From: Heterodera schachtii
Taxonomy: Eukaryota; Nematoda; Chromadorea; Rhabditida; Heteroderidae
Assembly: GCA_023374025.1 (NCBI GenBank)
Contig: SIJG01000086.1
Coordinates: 406,652-470,651 of the forward strand
Length of the DNA: 64,000 nucleotides
Direction: 5' to 3'
Shown: positions 46,070-60,401 of the stretch, piece by piece
Position numbering within the stretch: the stretch's first letter is position 1
How the letters are laid out: every line of letters begins with the position of its first letter
Notes under the pieces: model-generated
Database searches by the model: none
What the model saw: only the letters and a program-made list of their open reading frames with translations
What the model was told of the DNA's origin: nothing
Made by a program: the position numbers and the translations under genes

Positions 46070-48470
46070 ATATTTCTATGTTAAATAATAATGGAATTAA
46101 ATTGAATATAATAAATTTTAGAATAAAAAATGAAAATATAGCAAAAATGTATTAGAATATTATGGATAAAATAGTTTGACACTTATGAAAAAAATGCAAA
46201 TAAATTCTCCAGATTTATTGTTTAAATGTAAAAAACACAAAACAGATGGTCTCTTCATTTATAGTTTAAATTAATCATTTCGGAAAAAATTAAAATAAAT
46301 ACGACTTTTTATTATGCAAATTTTGACGACTTCAAGAAAATTTGTGCGAACAACAAGCAAAATAAATTCAAATACATGAAACTTCGAATATCCATATTAT
46401 TGACGCTAGAGATAATATATACTAAATGATAAAAGTAAATATATATTATATTATTTAATGGAACTTTAAAATCCATTGAGACAGGTGCAAAAAGCTGATG
46501 AGCCACATTTTTTGTATGCAAACTAATGTAAAACAAGTAATAATAATTGTATTCTAAAAATAACTTAAGAAATAGAGAAAAGGCTTGCTGTAGCCTCAAA
46601 ATACTAATTCGAACTATTGCTTTTTATTTTACGGAATTTATTAAATATATTTGACCTAAATCGAGAATATAATATAAAATAAATATAGTTATTGTTTAAA
46701 GAAACATTTCAAACTTATCAATTTTTTTGATCAACAAAAGAATGCTATCTTTATAGCATTTATGCATAATATTATTTTATTTATCATTTTTAAAATTATA
46801 TATTTATTTTTTTAGAGTAAGAAATTTTGAAAAATTTTCATTTTGCATTCTTTAAATCACATCATTAACCATTAACAATTTTTGTTTCCTATTTAATCTT
46901 TTTTTTATTGATGTCCTAACTTTACTAAATGAAAAGCTTAAATAATCATCGCTGTTTTGTTTTGTTTCCTTTATTTGCTATGCTTTATGTGATTGACTAA
47001 AAAATTTTGTGCTAATGCTTTTACCATTCCGTCAGTTCAGCATAAAATTTCCAAGAAATTTAAAAAGAAACATTAAATACTTGTAAAAAATAATTGGAAA
47101 AATGTTTTATGTAAAATATTAATAAATGCGCAGAACTTCTTAAACGCACCGCAATGAGACAAAGGCACTAAATGAAAAAGTAATTAAACTGATAAAATAC
47201 ATTAAATTAATTTATTTGAATCCAAAAATTATATGGAGCTACCAATTATTCAATTTATTAAATATAACAAGAAACTTCAATAAGAAAAAGTATTAAAAAT
47301 ATATTAGATTTAATGATATTTTTATTATTTGAATTTATGAATAGAAATACAATGACTTTAAATTTTATGAGAATATAACATTTAAAAATATAAAGACTTA
47401 ATAAGTATAAGATAACTGGACAAAGCTCGACACTTTAGATAATTAAAACCTTAATATTCAATATGTGTACAGATAAAAGTTAAAAATACTGAATTATCTA
47501 ATATTGTTTGAAAAAAAAAAAAAAAATTAAATTTGAATAGAAAAAATTTCGCTAAAATGTTTATATTTTTATTAATATAATAATTAACAAAAATTTTTTA
47601 AATTTCAAATAAAAGAAACTACAAAATAAAATGCTAAGGAAATAACACAGAAAAATTATTGAAAGATTAATTAAAACAATAATGATTAATATAGTTAAAT
47701 TTTATTTAATATAATATTTATAAACTTGTATTAAATTTATAATGACATGCCTACCATCGGTAAAGAGAGGTCGATGCTAATCATTTTTGAAAAAAATTGT
47801 TAATAACAAAATTATATTACGATGTAATTCTATTATGTTATTTATAAAATAAAATATTATTTAAAATTTATTTTAAAAATAGATCAACAATTTATGTTAA
47901 AAAATGCAGTTATATTTACATTAAATAAATTCATATACTTGTACAAATTAATAGAATTTTATATAATATTTAAAAATTTTGTTAAAATAAAAATCAAATA
48001 AACAATGTGTTTTATTATGTTCAGAATAAAAAACTATAAATTTCAAACTTTAATATAAATGAACAAAAAAATATAAAAATTTAATTTTAGAGCCAAAAAA
48101 TGAAGATACAGTTGTCTTTCTTTTGTCGTATTAAAATTTATTTCAATATTTAGAGTTATAATACGTTAACTTTAATTTCCTAATAAAATAAAAATTTAAA
48201 AATATGCAACTAAAAATGCAATTGCAGGTTGGAAATTGGGTTTCTGAGAAGACAAGATTACTGAACAATTCAAGGAAACACTAAATAATAAATAAAAATG
48301 TAAAATAAGAAGCAAAATAAGGCATTAGGGTTATTAAATTCATAATTCAATTTCATTAAAAATATATAATTCTAAGTTAACTAACTCTGACAATGAATAA
48401 ATAACATTTTTGGAAAAAAGTAATCTGTTTGAGTAAGTTTTCAAAATCGAATTTATAAAGGTGTTAGGAC
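46070..48470. other. AT-rich DNA
   Basis: No supportable gene. The 95-codon minus ORF at 46312-46599 is AT-biased and unrecognised. Confidence 0.55.
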
Positions 48471-48471
48471 G

Positions 48472-49302
48472 TTAGTCAAAAAACCATCAAATGGAAATTT
48501 TTTATGTTTTGGGCGTTAGTCAAAAAACCATCAAATCAGATATTTGACCTTTTCATGTCTTTTGTCGATTAATTTTATAAAACAATAAGTAAAATTTAAC
48601 TAATTAGTAAACAAAGTTTTTTTTCCCAATATTTTGGGGTGCCAAATTACCATAAAAGAGTATGTTCTGATCAATTTGGGGATAAAGATTTTGTGGTCAG
48701 CATAAAAAGCTGGCACAGCAAGGAGTTTGTAATTATTTTTTATACAATATAATAAAATCATAAATTAATTTGTTCTAATATCATTATCTAATTTACTCTT
48801 GAAAAAAATTCGTATATAAGTTATATACAGTCATGGTCATATGTTTTATACCTATTTTAATTTTGTTTTTTGTAATTTTAATTGTACATTTATAGTTATA
48901 TTTGTAGCATTTTTTACGGGTTCTCGAATGGTATATCATTACTCAAAAAATGTATTGCCTAAATATTGTATTTTATTAAACTAATTATGCACAAATTAAG
49001 TGTGGTCAAAGATTATCTACACTTCAAGAAAATTAATATTTCATATGCCAAAATTCTAAAAAATCCTTGCTGTGTCAACTTTTTATGCTGATCAAAAAAG
49101 ACTTTTACACCAAATTGATCAGAACACTCCTTTATGGTGATCTGGCACCCCAAAACATTGAGAAGAAAAAAACTTTGTTTACTAATTATTTAAATTTTTA
49201 CTTATTGATTTTTTAAAAATTAATCGATAAAAACCATAAAAATGTCAAATATCTGATTTGATGGTTTTTTGACTAACGCCCATTATGATGGTTTTTGACT
49301 AA
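48472..49302. mobile_element. foldback/MITE element with TTAGTCAAAAA ends
   Basis: Inverted arms 48472-48729 and 49061-49302. Each end carries two copies of TTAGTCAAAAAACCATCAAAT or its complement, and the arms match through TGATCAATTTGG, GGGGTGCCA and GCATAAAAAGCTGGCACAGC. The centre (48730-49060) is AT-rich and contains CAGTCATGGTCATATGTTTT (from 48828), which resembles a Tc1/mariner terminal repeat. No transposase frame. Confidence 0.75.
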
Positions 49303-52300
49303 TGTATTTATTTCTTATAATGAAATTTTTTTTTTGAAAAGTTCTTACAAAATATGCAAAAAAATTTTCGCTTTTAAGGGTGTATTTTTTAAAAATTTCC
49401 AAAAAGGTCAAACCATAGGGGTGTATTTTTTATTTTTATTGCCTTTTCTTATGAAAATTTTCCAAAAAGACCGAAATATGCTGTAAAAACGCCAAAATTG
49501 TAAAATATGCTTTTATATGCACAAAAACCTGCACCAATCAAAATATTTTAATACAGAAATGCTTTTTTGAGCCCCTTTCTTCATAGCATGTGCGCAGAAA
49601 AAATATGCAAAATAATACAATTTATAAACCCTATTTATTAATTTGCAAAAAATGTGTATTTGTATTATAAATGAAATAGATAAATTATTAATTAAAAATT
49701 TGTTTTATTCGTCGTTCGTCGAAATTTATGGATCATTTTTATTGATATTATTTTTTCTATCGAGGAAATTTTAAATTTTTTATTTCTATTTTAGCTCTGG
49801 AACACAACGTAATCCAATATTCTCCAATTATCTTTTTACAAATTGATAATAAATATTTTTAAATTTATTTTTAAATATATAATTTTCGTAATGGTCGATT
49901 CTTGCACTTCACCTTCATATTCTTGAATTAAATATTATTTATATAAACTAAACAATATCTTATAGTATAAACTGCATGTTGTTAGCTTATTACGTAAGTT
50001 TGAATCCATTTATACTTATATAGTAATATATTAAATGGATTTTTATATTGTAATGTTATATCATTCGTGTAGTCATAAGTGAAAATGGCATAATAGCTTG
50101 TTTTATTAAATTTTTAAAGACACTAGCAGATTAATTTTAATAAAACAAATGCACTTTGAAATGTAATTTTCTTTTTCATTTTTCGCTAGCCGTTTTTTGA
50201 ATTTATTATTAAAATTTATTTTAATCAAAAATAATATGTGTATACTTTTTAATAAAAAAGTATCATTTTATGCTATCATGAATTATTTACTCTTTAAAAT
50301 ATTTTTAAAGTTACTTTTACTTTCTTGGCTTAACATTTTGGCTTACTAACTTTTTCCTATTCTTTTTCTCTTAGCATCTAATTATCCATGTAATTATCTT
50401 TTTTCGTATTTTACCTCAAACTAATTAGAATAGGAATAGTCTGTAATTTTAATTTTTTCGTATGTGTAATTGCTTTAGAGGCGTTTATTAATTAATTTTA
50501 TAATGATCTATACATATAAATATTTATATATATAATCCATTTTTTGAAAATTGACGTTTAGTAACTCACGTTCTCCAATCAAGGACGCTAATAACTTTAG
50601 CAGCAATTCATTTTATGGTCCTTATATATGTGTTATTAATTTTTAAAATTATTTCTTATGTAGGAAAATTAAAATTAGTCTTCTTGTGATTGAATGAATT
50701 AAGTCATTGCTTTGATTACTGCATAATAAAGAAAAAATAAAAAAATTTATTCATAAAATAAAAAAATGTTCTTTTGATTTATTACATTATTTTTTTTCCT
50801 TGTTTCTTAATGTATTAATTTCTAAAATGCTGGAAGTTAATCTCATATGTAATAGTATTCAGTAATATATAAAAGTGAGACTTTAATTTTATTTGTAAAA
50901 AATAAATTTAAATATTTTGTTATTTTTATAATTTTAATTTTAATAAAATTGCTAGTTTTGATAATTTTGATATATTAATGAATAAAAACATTTATTTTAA
51001 GTTTAAAATTATTTACTTTATAATTAACTTGTTAATAACAAAAATTTAGTATGTTTTATTATTTTTTTAGAAAAGTTTATTTATTTAAAATGGTGATTTA
51101 ATGCTTTAAAAAATTTTTCTATTCTACACAAACTCATTCCTCATTTAGTTATTGTTAGTTTATTTCAATTGCTTTTCTCACATCAAATTCTCGTATCCTA
51201 ATCGGAGTTGATTGAGATCAAGTGATAATGGACGTTGAATTGAAATTTCTTGCCTAATTAATCAATTGTGGCTATATTAAAATTTATATTTCTTAAACAA
51301 ATAATAGATCTATTTTTTGTTTATTTTATTTTGCTATTTGTTTTATTAAATAATTTTGGCATTTTCATTATTGTTAGCTTTTTATTATTTATATATTTTT
51401 TAAATTTCTGTTTTTTATTTTTTAGTTTTATAATTGCACCTTTTTTTTGCGATTATTAACTGATAATATAAATGTTTAATTCCTTTATATTACATATAAT
51501 TATTTTTTACATTATTTATATTAAACAAATATTTTAGATAAATACAATTGTACTTTCCTTAATAATCGTTGTTATTTGTGACATTTTATAAATCTTTAAG
51601 TTCGTGCGAACATTTCCTTTTGAATTTTAAATGATACTTGCTAATATTGGTGATTTTATAATTTTATGAATGAAATTTTTTTATTTGTCTTTTGTATGAC
51701 TTTCTGTCCATGCATTTCATATTAGATAAATTATAATTTTTTTCATATTTAAAAAATTCTTCAATTACTCACAATTTTTGTTATAAAAATTGAAATGATT
51801 TATTTTGAATTTTATTTAGATTTTATGTATTTTTCTGTGAAGGCGTTATTTCCTACACATTTTCCAGCACAATTACTTTTCTAGACTGATGCTTTTTTGT
51901 TTAATAATAAAATCCATTTACTTTTATTATTTTATTTTAATAAAATTCTTAATTCATTCAAAAAAATTTTACTACCAATACATTCATAATATTATTTGTT
52001 GTTGGTGTTCGAAATAATTAATTTTTAATAATATTGTTATCGAGCATGATTATAGAATGAATCTCATTTTGGAGCAGTCGCCATGTTGTAAAAAATTATA
52101 TCACAAAAATAAATATATAACGAATAAATGACATCTTTTTATTAAATATTTGACAAATTTCAGCATAATTCCCATGATGAAAATCAAAATGCGTAGTTTC
52201 TAACAAAACACTTTTGATCAAAGAAATAAATTAAACGATAAATTCTTTCAGAAAATTGGAAGGACTTTGGCGATTATATTTTCATAAATCAAGATTATTT

Positions 52301-54722
52301 TAAACACACGGCAAAAAAAGAAAAAATAAAGTTGTCTCATTAAATTGTATATATAAATTTTTCAATAAAAATAAATAGTAATAAATTTTGGTAATTGAGC
52401 TTTTGTAAAAGTAAAACCCATTTATAAATAATAAAACATGAATAAAAAGTTAAAAAGTTTATTAAAGTTTTTATATTGAAAAACATCCTTTTCGCATGCG
52501 CTAAATCAAATCTAATCTATAATACGTTTAAGGAATTAAAAAAAAACTAATAATTTAAAGTTGTCAATAATGGAAGTTCAATGATTCCTGAAGGTATCTA
52601 ACCACTCAAACTTAATTTTTTTTCTTTCTAGCGAAGTGTTTTTAAAATTAAACAAATTTTATTTTAAAAAGTAAATTAATCTGACAATTTGGCAATAATA
52701 AGTAACGATATATTTATTTAATTTTTATTAAAATAATAATTCAAAATTTTATTTTATTTTATACAAATAAATTTTAGCAACACAAAGCAAATTTTAATAA
52801 GGCTAAAACTAGGATAAAATAAAATCTTCTTTAAATTTAATTATGAAATTAAAAATTTCCTTTAATTATTGAATAATTTATTTTATAAAAAAATATGAAA
52901 TCGAATTTGTTAATTAATATTTGCCAAAATGAAAAAAAAATCATCATAACAAAGAAAATAAGATAAAGAAATATATTTATATATTTCTGCCACAAAGATT
53001 GGATAAAATAATTATTCAAAAAAAGAATAATCTAATAAAAAGGCTTAATTTGCTTTTTACTCAGAAATCGGTCGCTTCTAACAATATGAAAACACAACTA
53101 AGCTTATTTAAAAATATATAAATAAAAATTTAAAATGAAAATATTCAAAAAAATGATAGAAAATTATTAAAAATTGAAAGTTAAATCCGAATAACTAATA
53201 TTTTCATTTAAAAAAATAAATATTGTTGTATTTATCTTTTTAATTTCTTTTTTTGCAATATGGTATTTTTCTATATTTATCTTTTCTTATTTGATTTGTT
53301 ATTAATTATTCATTTCTCTTTACGTATTAATTAAAATTAAAACTTTATTTTTGAATTCTTAATTTTAGTTTCAAAGAAATTTGTAATATAAAATAAATGT
53401 AATTTCGTTGATTTATTTTTTGTCATATTCGTTAATTGACATCATAATTTGTTAAAATATTAAGCACAGTTTTTGTGTTAATTTGAAAAAGATAATTCTT
53501 AATGTTAATTTAATGGAATTTAAAATAAATCTTAATTTTTTAATTTTTTGTTTGTTTGAGGTTTTATGAAATTTCACCACTTTTTATTATTAAAAAAATT
53601 TCTATTTTTACACATTAATTTTAATTGAAATAGGTAGATTACCATGTAAATACTTGCAATGTTGTTTAATATTTAAATAAACTCATTAAATCAATTAAAA
53701 TAAAATTAAAACCAACTCTATTTCTGTAAACTAGACCGGAAAAATTATTCATTAAAACTAAAAGTGATTTGGTCACTATTTATTTACTTGTATTGATTTC
53801 ATATTATATTTTATTTTGGTGGTGATCTCGTTTTAATTGTTTTACGCCTTCTTGAGGACATTTTTAATTAATGTTTTGTCCTCAATGTAAGCGGATTTTT
53901 CCCTTTTGTGGACTCTTTTTCTTTTTGACAATAAATAAATAAATAAATTTTCAATAAATTTTTTTATATAATGAATTATTTAAAGTTTTCATTTTCGAAA
54001 TTTTGAGCGGTAATAGTAATTAAACTTTTTAACTATTTCTCAAAGTTATAAATTACAAAATGCATTAAATAGAAATATGTAAAATTTTATTCTTTAACAT
54101 ATATCTAAAGGTTATAAAATGGTCTTTATTTTCCTATTTTTATTTGGTATTAATAAAATATAATTGTTAATAATTTTAAATGAATTCTCTGCATAAATAA
54201 TTTTGAACAAATTCAAAAAAGAATTTCATAATTTGTAAAATTATTTCATTTCAAAAATTTTTTGAAATTTATGAAAGGGAAATTGTTTATAAAATAAATA
54301 TACTACGTCTCTAAGGATGTTTATAGAAGGAGGACAAATTAATATAATGTGACTAATTCTAAACTACAAATGTAATTCGTTCTTTCTCAAATATTATTAG
54401 TAATTATAAAATAATAAAATTAAATAAATTACAATTATAATAGAAAAATCGAATCCAAAAGAAATAAGGAAGAATTGCAAAACCTATTTAATCAATAAAT
54501 AATAAAATAGATTCCGATTAATCACCGAATAAATTATCTCTTAGTATTCTCTTTTCTTATTTAATATTTCTTTTTTATGTTGCTTTTAGTCTCAGATTTT
54601 GATTAGAACAATTATTTAAATTTTTATTAAATAAACACTCAAATATATTAATACTTTTCGTCTAAAAGACAGTTTGATTTTTTATGTTTTTTAATTAATT
54701 TTCCATTATAAAAAGTTTTAAT
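49303..54722. other. AT-rich DNA
   Basis: Long A/T-rich stretch with no gene I can support. ORFs at 49295-49486 and 51268-51459 are chance frames by composition. A small hairpin (TTGAGGAC and GTCCTCAA, 53852-53886) stands out near 53.87 kb. Confidence 0.55.
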
Positions 54723-54794
54723 TTAATTTTTTACGACTTGCTTTTGTGGCAATACATCATTTGCTTCACTCCAGCTCAGGAACTCGCACGCTTC
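54723..54794 (-). other. candidate terminal exon
   Basis: A GC-richer island. On the minus strand an acceptor-like TTAAATTCCTTAAG precedes a 23-codon frame EACEFLSWSEANDVLPQKQV, then VKN and TAA (54723-54725). Too short for family recognition. No partner exon found nearby. Confidence 0.25.
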
Positions 54795-54799
54795 CTTAA

Positions 54800-56650
54800 G
54801 GAATTTAAAATATAACAATACCTTTATTTCTAACAGTTTTTATAATTAATTTTAAATTTTTTGATAATTTCTTTTTTGAAAGTAAATTTTGTCTATAGTA
54901 ATTTATTGTATTTTATTTTGCCAAAAGCTATCTGTAGGAGAATTAAGAAATAATTGTCAGTTGGTTGAAACTAATAATAACTTACATTTTAAAGATATCT
55001 AGTTTAATAATCTGAAGCCTCAGTACTTTTTATAAGACTCCGAAAAAGCCTTAGCCTTTCATAGTGCGATGCTTTTTCTATATAAATATATATATATATA
55101 AAGTTATAAGGTAATCACAAAGTGCTTTTTAAGCTTTCGCTTAAATTTTAAATTGATTCATTTAATAGTAATGTTTTCAAAGATAAACTTAATGAATTTT
55201 TTGTATTAATCCATTTTCAAAATTCGATGGATTTTAAATTAAATATATAAAAATTTATTATTAAAAGGGTAAACATTCAGATAAAAAATTTACTGCTTTT
55301 AATATATTAGTCATAGTGACGCTTAAATTAAAAAGTTGGATAATTGTTATTGAGACATTACATTCAATTAAAGACAGAACCTCTTACGTAATACAATCTT
55401 TTAATTTTAAATTTCTTGTATTTCTTTCTACCTTTGTATCTATATGGTAAATTAATTGATTATTATGTAAATAAATCTTTGAATATTTTTATGAAAAAAG
55501 AATTTACACATTTTGCCATTTTAAACTGTATTTTTTCTGTTTTTTCATGTTTTTTGTCAATTTAGATTTTGTACATTGTTCTGTATGATTGGAACACTAT
55601 TACTTTTGCAATCATTATTAATTTTTTATGTAACTTTTTTTATACCAAAAAGACATTTATATTATTTTTTTAGACAAAAAAAAATTTTTTTTTTAATTTT
55701 CGTTTTTTATATACCTTCAAATTGTATGATGATTTTTATTTTTTTAAATTAGTTTAAATCACTTTTTAATCATATTTATTAATTTTTTATCCAGGATTTA
55801 TTTGATCTTCATAATTAAAAAAAATTTATTTATATTATATGAAAATATTTTTATTTAAAATATGTTTATTTATTAATAATTGATGCAAAGTCAATAATTC
55901 AATAGTTTTCCGACCTTTATATAAATTTCCCCCCCCCCCCCCCTCGACAAAGGTGTCTGCACCCGATATTTTCTCCAGCCATCCCTAGCCTAGAAATACA
56001 GTTCAAAATAGTTATATTTGTAACAATTTAATGTTGTAATTTCATATAAAAATGATATATTCATATGTAGAAAATTTTTTTATTTATATTTAAAAAAAGC
56101 ATCTCTGTTGGAAGAATAATTCAATCGGCATCATAATTAATTAAAAAAATTATATAATAATATTTTTCAACATTTATGTCATTTCTTACAAATAAATTTT
56201 TTTCTCATATGCCTAATGTATCAAAAATAATTTATTTATCTCAAATGCCGAAAGTAACCAAACAACTTCTTATTAGTCATTGCATTTTTATTTACTCTGT
56301 AGGAAAGCTTTTGTTTTCAAAAATCAATTCTTCATACGCTTATGTATTTATAATGCATCCAAATGCCCAGCGTTTGCCATCAAGGGTTTTCGAATTATAA
56401 CATGATGTTTAGTTTAGTTCGCAAACAGCCTCAAACTGAATTTCGAGAATTGTTTTTTGATTTTCGTGCAAAAATAATACTCATGTTGCCCACTGTACTC
56501 GAACTTACGCACTTTCCCTCCCTTGTCCTTTTACAACCTTACAAAAGCCACTGAGCCACACATGCAAATCTTTTTGGAAGTGGGAGGCAAAAACTGAAAC
56601 TGTGTGTATAGGTACAAAAGTGGGGGAAAATGGCATTTTACGCACCTTTT
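54800..56650. other. AT-rich DNA with a C15 run
   Basis: C15 at 55929-55943 is followed by a mixed-composition segment (TCGACAAAGGTGTCTGCACC, CAGCCATCCCTAGCCTAG) that has no recognised coding meaning. Otherwise AT-rich. Confidence 0.5.
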
Positions 56651-56652
56651 TT

Positions 56653-56824
56653 GACATATGGTTACAACTGCTCAAAAATAGTACTTCAGAATTGGGCTGA
56701 GCAGGTTTTGCCACATCAGCTCTGTAATCCTGATGTAGCAACAAGTGAATATTACTTGTTTGGGTCCCGGTCCAAAACTCGTGCAGGCGCAACACTCGAA
56801 AATGCAGCGGAACTCCAAAATTGA
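56653..56824 (+). pseudogene. mariner-family transposase fragment
   Basis: The plus-strand frame QNWAEQVLPHQLCNPDVATS then EYYLFGS matches the well-known C-terminal catalytic segment of mariner transposases (the LPHPPYSPDLAPSDYHLF-type block, holding the last Asp of the D,D34D triad). Here the block is degraded: Cys-Asn for Tyr-Ser, Thr for Pro and Glu for the Asp after Ser. The DNA-binding half and the other catalytic aspartates are not found, and a stop follows at 56822. Old, inactive fragment. Confidence 0.6.
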
Positions 56825-56829
56825 CAAAA

Positions 56830-59620
56830 ATTTAAGGTTGATTCTTACTAAATAAAATTAAGCTTTATTTTTTATTTTGAAAACCAAGATTTTTTATTTG
56901 AATTCAAATAATAAATGCAATTTATTTATTTTTGTATATTTATTGCCTAATTTGTAATTATTTATTGCAAAATACATGTCTTTTTTTAAATTTACACTTT
57001 TAAATGAAGATTTTTAAATCCATACATAAATAAAATTTCTAAAATCATTAATTTATGAATATTTTAACCAGTATTTAATGATTTAATTAATTCATATGCC
57101 ATATTTTGCGCAATTACATTTAATTTTTTATATGGATAATAATTTTTCATTTTCACGTATTAATACATAAAGTTTCGCAATTGATTTACATATTATTAAA
57201 TTATAAGCTTTCCAAGATACAATATTTTTTGTTCGTATGAATTGTGTAGAAAAAAAATGATTGCAAAATGTAGCGCTTTTATATAGAAAGATTTATGAAA
57301 ATCCTCCCCCAACAATAGCATCATCTTGTCCACCATTTCAGTACTGCTGGTCTGCCAAATTCTTCTAGCTATAAATTAATTTTAATACTTGCGTTGTTTT
57401 TTATTTTATTTTATATAATTTCGTATGTATATTTGTAAGTTTTGATAGATTATGAGTTAAAATTTAAAAAATTAAATGTGATTTAGATTTTTTATTTTCA
57501 AAGTGATTTGTATAATTGTATTACTGATTAAGTGTTTCATTTTTTGTATATTAATTCATTTACATATTATTAATAGGAACAAACATTTATATTTGTTTAA
57601 CATTAAAAATTTTTATCATCAGGGAAATTTTTATTAAATAATATTTGTTTATATAAATCATTTTTATTATCACGCAAATAATTAATAAAAATTATTAATA
57701 TTTTCTTTTGACCATTATTTGTTTTTGCAGTTTGTATTTTTCTAAAAGATGTTTAATATCATTTGAATATTCTAGCTTTTTAATTAAATAAATTCCTAAT
57801 AATAATTTTTCGTAATATGAGTAGCTAAGTAGAATTATTTTGGAATTTTTGGATTTTTGTTTTTCAAAATTTTCATCATTTTTTATTTTAGCTTTTATAT
57901 TTTGGTATGAAAGTTGCGTCTATATTATTTCTTTTTGATTTTATATTCTAAATAAAACAATATTATTTACTTTTGTAAACGTTTTAGCTAAATGGTTGTT
58001 TTTTACAAAGAAAACTTATAAAAAAGTTGTTTTAGGAACATAATAAAAAATATTCATTTAATGTAAAACAAAATGAGTTTGAATTTACAATTATATTTTC
58101 CAAAATTGTTATTATTAAAAAATTTTAAAAAAATTAAATCGCGTAAGTTATGAGATGAGTAGCGTAAGAGTCTCATTTGTTTTTTTATGATACAATTATG
58201 TTTTAAAGTCAAAAATCTCTTAAAAAAATAATAACTTTTTAAATGAAAAATTTGTTTGCTTTGATAATTTATAATCTCGAAATTATTAATGTATTTGATT
58301 TAAATTATAATTTTAAGACTAAGATATGATTTACTTTCGTTAAATATTTTTAAAACAAATAAATATTCCAAAATGATTGCGATCCAGGGGCTTTGGTATC
58401 GTTCTTTTTTATCTGAATTATGCAATTTCTGTTCAAGGGGATAAATTTAAGCTTTTTACAACATAATTAAATTTTTTGTTTGACTTTTTATAGAATCTTT
58501 TTATTCTTTAATTCCATGGACTTAATTATATTCATAAATTTTTTAAATTGTGTTTCATAACATGAAAATTAAACAAAGTCAAGTTTATTTATTCCTTTTT
58601 GCCGTATGTTTTAAAACAAAATTCTTTATTCCATATAATATTTAATAAATATTGCTTATATCTATTTATTTTAGATATTATTTTCTCATGTTCAATTCAG
58701 CGTTAATCCTTAATTTCATCGCAGTACTTAATTCATTTCATTATAACTGTGTTTATTTTTAGCTTATTATATTCTAAGAAATTTATTTTTATTTTATAAA
58801 GTAAAATTTAAAAAAAATAATTTTTTAATATGAAAGCCTTGTGTTTTCCTTCTATAATTATGCTCGATATTCATTACATAATATGTAAATTTAACTTTTA
58901 TTCCAATAATAATTTATTTATATTTTTTCATATAATTTTTATTCTTCTTTTTTTGTAAAAGATCCTTTTTTCAAAAAAAAAAACAAACCATTTAACCTAA
59001 TTCATTAAACATTACCAAAAAAAATTTAATTTTTATGGTTTTAAAAGATACATGATTTTAATTTATTGTTTATTGAAAGGGATATAACTTTATTTATTGT
59101 ACAATTTCCTTAATGTTGAAATTAATAATTTTTGTGTTGTAATTTTTAAATTTTTTATATGAATTTATAAATGGATAGAAACAAAAAAGAATCTTTTCTT
59201 TGTGTCATTATGAGAATTTTAATAATCAATTATTTTTAATTGTTTCCTCTAATATATATATATTTCATACATCATATATTTATATTTTAATTGCCGTTTA
59301 ATTATATTTCTAATAGAAAGCAAATAATAAATAAATTTTCATATTTTAGTATATTTAATGAATAACTTCTTATTGTATTTACCTACCAGTCACTTAAAAC
59401 CTAAATTAGTTTTAAGATTTTCGATTGTTTCTTTACTATATTTATGAACGATATACTATTTACACTTGCTTTTTAATAATTATTTTTTTAATTTTAATAA
59501 AATTCAATTATTATAAGTTTTTGTAAGTATTTTAATTTTTTCTGAATGAATTTATAAAATGCGTTAGTGATACAAATATTCTAAATTAAAGTTGTGTAGT
59601 TTTAATATTGTAGTTTAAAG
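56830..59620. other. AT-rich DNA
   Basis: No supportable gene. A mixed-composition patch at 57300-57370 (ATCCTCCCCCAACAATAGCA, CAGTACTGCTGGTCTGCC) may belong to the mariner remnant, but no frame confirms it. Confidence 0.5.
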
Positions 59621-59639
59621 TAAAAGTCTATAAGAAGAT

Positions 59640-59730
59640 CGTTCTGAATTCCAAAACCCAGACCCGAATTCGAACAAAAAGTCAATAAGCCAAAATTTTC
59701 GAAATTCGATTAAATTTATCGGTTGTTGAG
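59640..59730 (-). mobile_element. fragment related to the interior of the 40.65-kb MITE
   Basis: CCCGAATTCGAACAAAAAGT is shared, in reverse orientation, with the segment near 40935-40960 of the CGACAGT element, with weaker matches on both sides (ATTCCAAAACCCAGAC). The CGACAGT clusters are absent, so only interior sequence survives. Confidence 0.4.
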
Positions 59731-60401
59731 GAAAATGGCAAAATATGTAAAATCTGAAAATATGTACAAAAAAGGCAAAAAAATAGATACTTAGAATCCA
59801 GAAAAAAAAAATGCAAGACAGCCCTGGAATTATCCAATTTATTATTTCCATATTCTATTATTGTTTAGAGTTTAAATTTTTCTTTATAAATATTAAATTG
59901 ATTTAAAAAAAAACAAATTTTATGATTCATTAAATTTGTTAAAAAATTTATCAACCGGTTTTTAAACCATATTGTATTATAATTTCATTATCTTGGCATC
60001 CTCGTCCAAATGTTTTCATTTATTTCCATGTTTTAAAATAAATATATTATTTAAACAATTCACAAAATTTCGAATTTATGAATTTTTTAATTATATTTAA
60101 AGTTGAACTTGCTTTAAAAATAGTTAAAATAAAAATTATTTTTTGTTAATTCACTCTATAAAAATGCTCAATATTTTGTTTACATTTTTTAATGTTTAGC
60201 ACCGCTTTTATAGTGATTTAATAATGAGAAGCATTTTTTAGTAAATTTGTTCATAAATTTACGTTTAAATGGAAGTTTTTAAATCTAATTTTTATTTAAC
60301 ATGCTTATTTATTTTGAACATTGAAAATTATCCATTATTAAATAAAATTAGAAAATTTGTATTGTAATATTTATATTTGAATTAATTTGCAATTAATTTA
60401 G

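Noticed and set aside
53852..53886. Hairpin TTGAGGAC / GTCCTCAA as a regulatory site
   Set aside because: Isolated 8-bp arms with a 19-base loop in AT-rich DNA with no gene beside it; likely chance.
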